From Todiramphus chloris collaris (lineage: Eukaryota > Chordata > Aves > Coraciiformes > Alcedinidae), in NCBI GenBank assembly GCA_025345505.1, contig JANVCC010000018.1, positions 8,462,998 to 8,526,997 on the forward strand: a DNA stretch of 64,000 bases, written 5' to 3'. Position numbers and translations under genes: made by a program. This document shows positions 62,825 to 64,000 of this stretch, in pieces. How positions within the stretch are numbered: the first letter of the stretch is position 1; each line of letters opens with the position of its first letter. A model generated the notes under the pieces. The model was given only the letters and a program-made list of their open reading frames with translations. It was not told the origin of the DNA and made no database searches.

Positions 62825-63825
62825 CAATGGGGAAATGGAAATGTGGAAAGGAGAGAGAGATCAAACAGCAGACCAATCAGTAACATCAGCAGCCTCAGTA
62901 ACTCTCTATTAAAAATCACTTCTGTAGATGGAAGGAACTGAAGAAAAAGCACAAAAAGTTTCTCATGTCAGTTTTTCTTCCCTATATTTAAGTCAGATTT
63001 CTTTTTCTATATTTTTTCCATATGTCCAAAGTGAGTTTCTTAAATTATTCTGTTTAGAAATAAACACATGGAAACAATAAACATCTAGAACATTAGCTTG
63101 CATATTTCCTTAATGTATGCATAGTTCTTTCCAATTTTCCACATGAAATGACTCTAATTCACTTAAATTTCTCCGGATCCACCTTCTGTCAAAGTTTCCA
63201 CGATTTCAGGGTTAGCTCAGTAGTTGGTTAATACCTTTGAGAGGTAATATGTAGAGTTGTGGACTTTGAAATTTTACATCAGCTGCTCATCTTGTGCACA
63301 GCAGAATATTTACACTGAATTCAAGTGACCTCAGACAATTTACATGGATGAGAAATGGCCTGCTATTTCTTTTTCTTACCATGAAAAAATTAGGACAATA
63401 TTATGCATATAGGAGTCACTCCTTCTAAAGGAATACAATCAAGATTTCTTCAAAGCTTTTTCTACTTTGGGATATTTTGTTCTACATCTTTTATATATTC
63501 TCTGGAATTTCAGTATGCTGGTTTATATTCCACAGTTATTTGCAAATGTAAGATTAACTCATCTCTGCTCATCTTTACAGTCCTCTGGATTAATACTGAA
63601 AGCAGAATTTTGTTCAATATGAGCGTTCCCTCACTATTTTTTTTCTTGCATTCCTGGAGCAAAGAACTTGTCCTCAGACCATCTAACCCAGCAGTGGCAA
63701 AAGAAGACACACATGAAAGTACATGAACATGGCTACTTATTTAGCATGTGGCCTTCAAAATCTCCCATACTCCATAGCCATCATATAAGGGACGTCAGAG
63801 AATACATACTCATCTGGTTCTTCTA
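62825..63825. other. Non-coding stretch, nothing recognised
   Basis: AT-rich and unique-looking. A 107-codon frame at 63403-63726 has no domain. Confidence 0.45.
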
Positions 63826-64000
63826 GTATCTGTTAATGGACTGTTCTCCATTAATTTGACTAATCCTGTTTTGAACCTGCTGACACTGCCTCCACAACAT
63901 CCTGGGGCAGCACATTTCCGAATTCATTACATATTTTATAAAGAATAACTTTTTTCTGGACTGTTTTCCCTTTTTTCATTATTATGCCCTGTAACAGTTC
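63826..64000 (-). mobile_element. Old amniote CR1 fragment, continues past window end
   Basis: The stretch 'ttaatggactgttctccattaatttgactaatcctgttttgaacctgctgacactgcctccacaacatcctggggcagcacatttcc' matches the minus-strand pattern of the old CR1 lineage, recalled as 'tccatgaatttgtctaatcctcttttgaacc...ctccacaacatcctctggcaacgagttccac'. It belongs to the same generation as the piece at 8776-8855, but covers a more internal segment. Confidence 0.6.

Noticed and set aside
62520..62952. Minus-strand frames with repeating IPSHP
   Set aside because: They are translations of the (ATGGG)n repeat. There is no domain.

Overview
The window looks like bird nuclear DNA: AT-rich, non-coding, and either intergenic or inside a very large intron. 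The evidence for a bird is several fragments of CR1 (chicken repeat 1) LINEs, two of them with the diagnostic ATTCTRTG-type 3' end, plus a long terminal repeat resembling an LTR family widespread in bird genomes. I found no exon, tRNA, rRNA, CRISPR array or prokaryotic gene that I can support. The open reading frames present are short, often start at a non-ATG codon, and look like chance.

Layout. 1-400: CR1 3' end cut by the window edge. 1960-2096: second short CR1 3' end. 5781-5813: 33-base A tract. 7577-7990: longer CR1 on the minus strand. 8776-8855: piece of a much older CR1 lineage. 12161-12303: A/C-rich tract. 19990-20660: AT-rich block with little coding potential. 22328-22905: solo LTR with 5-bp target-site duplications. 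31995-32280: GC-richer unclassified block. About 36900-37330: degraded RNase H domain of a Ty3/gypsy-type retrotransposon. 39600-39745, 41070-41112 and 50636-52420: short pieces of old amniote repeats. 44800-44938: another CR1 end. 46460-47000: conspicuous GC-rich unclassified block. 48000-49600: strongly AT-rich block free of reading frames. 51171-51230: three 20-bp tandem units. 60693-60719: (TA)n. 62781-62824: (ATGGG)n. 63826 to the end: another old CR1 piece on the minus strand.

The window is best read as layers of decayed transposons in otherwise unique sequence. Two items stand out. One is the Ty3/gypsy-like RNase H relic, which is unexpected because bird genomes are dominated by CR1 and endogenous-retrovirus repeats. 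The other is the LTR, whose boundaries can be set to the base by its flanking duplication. Assignments of old repeats rest on recalled consensus patterns and were not checked by search.
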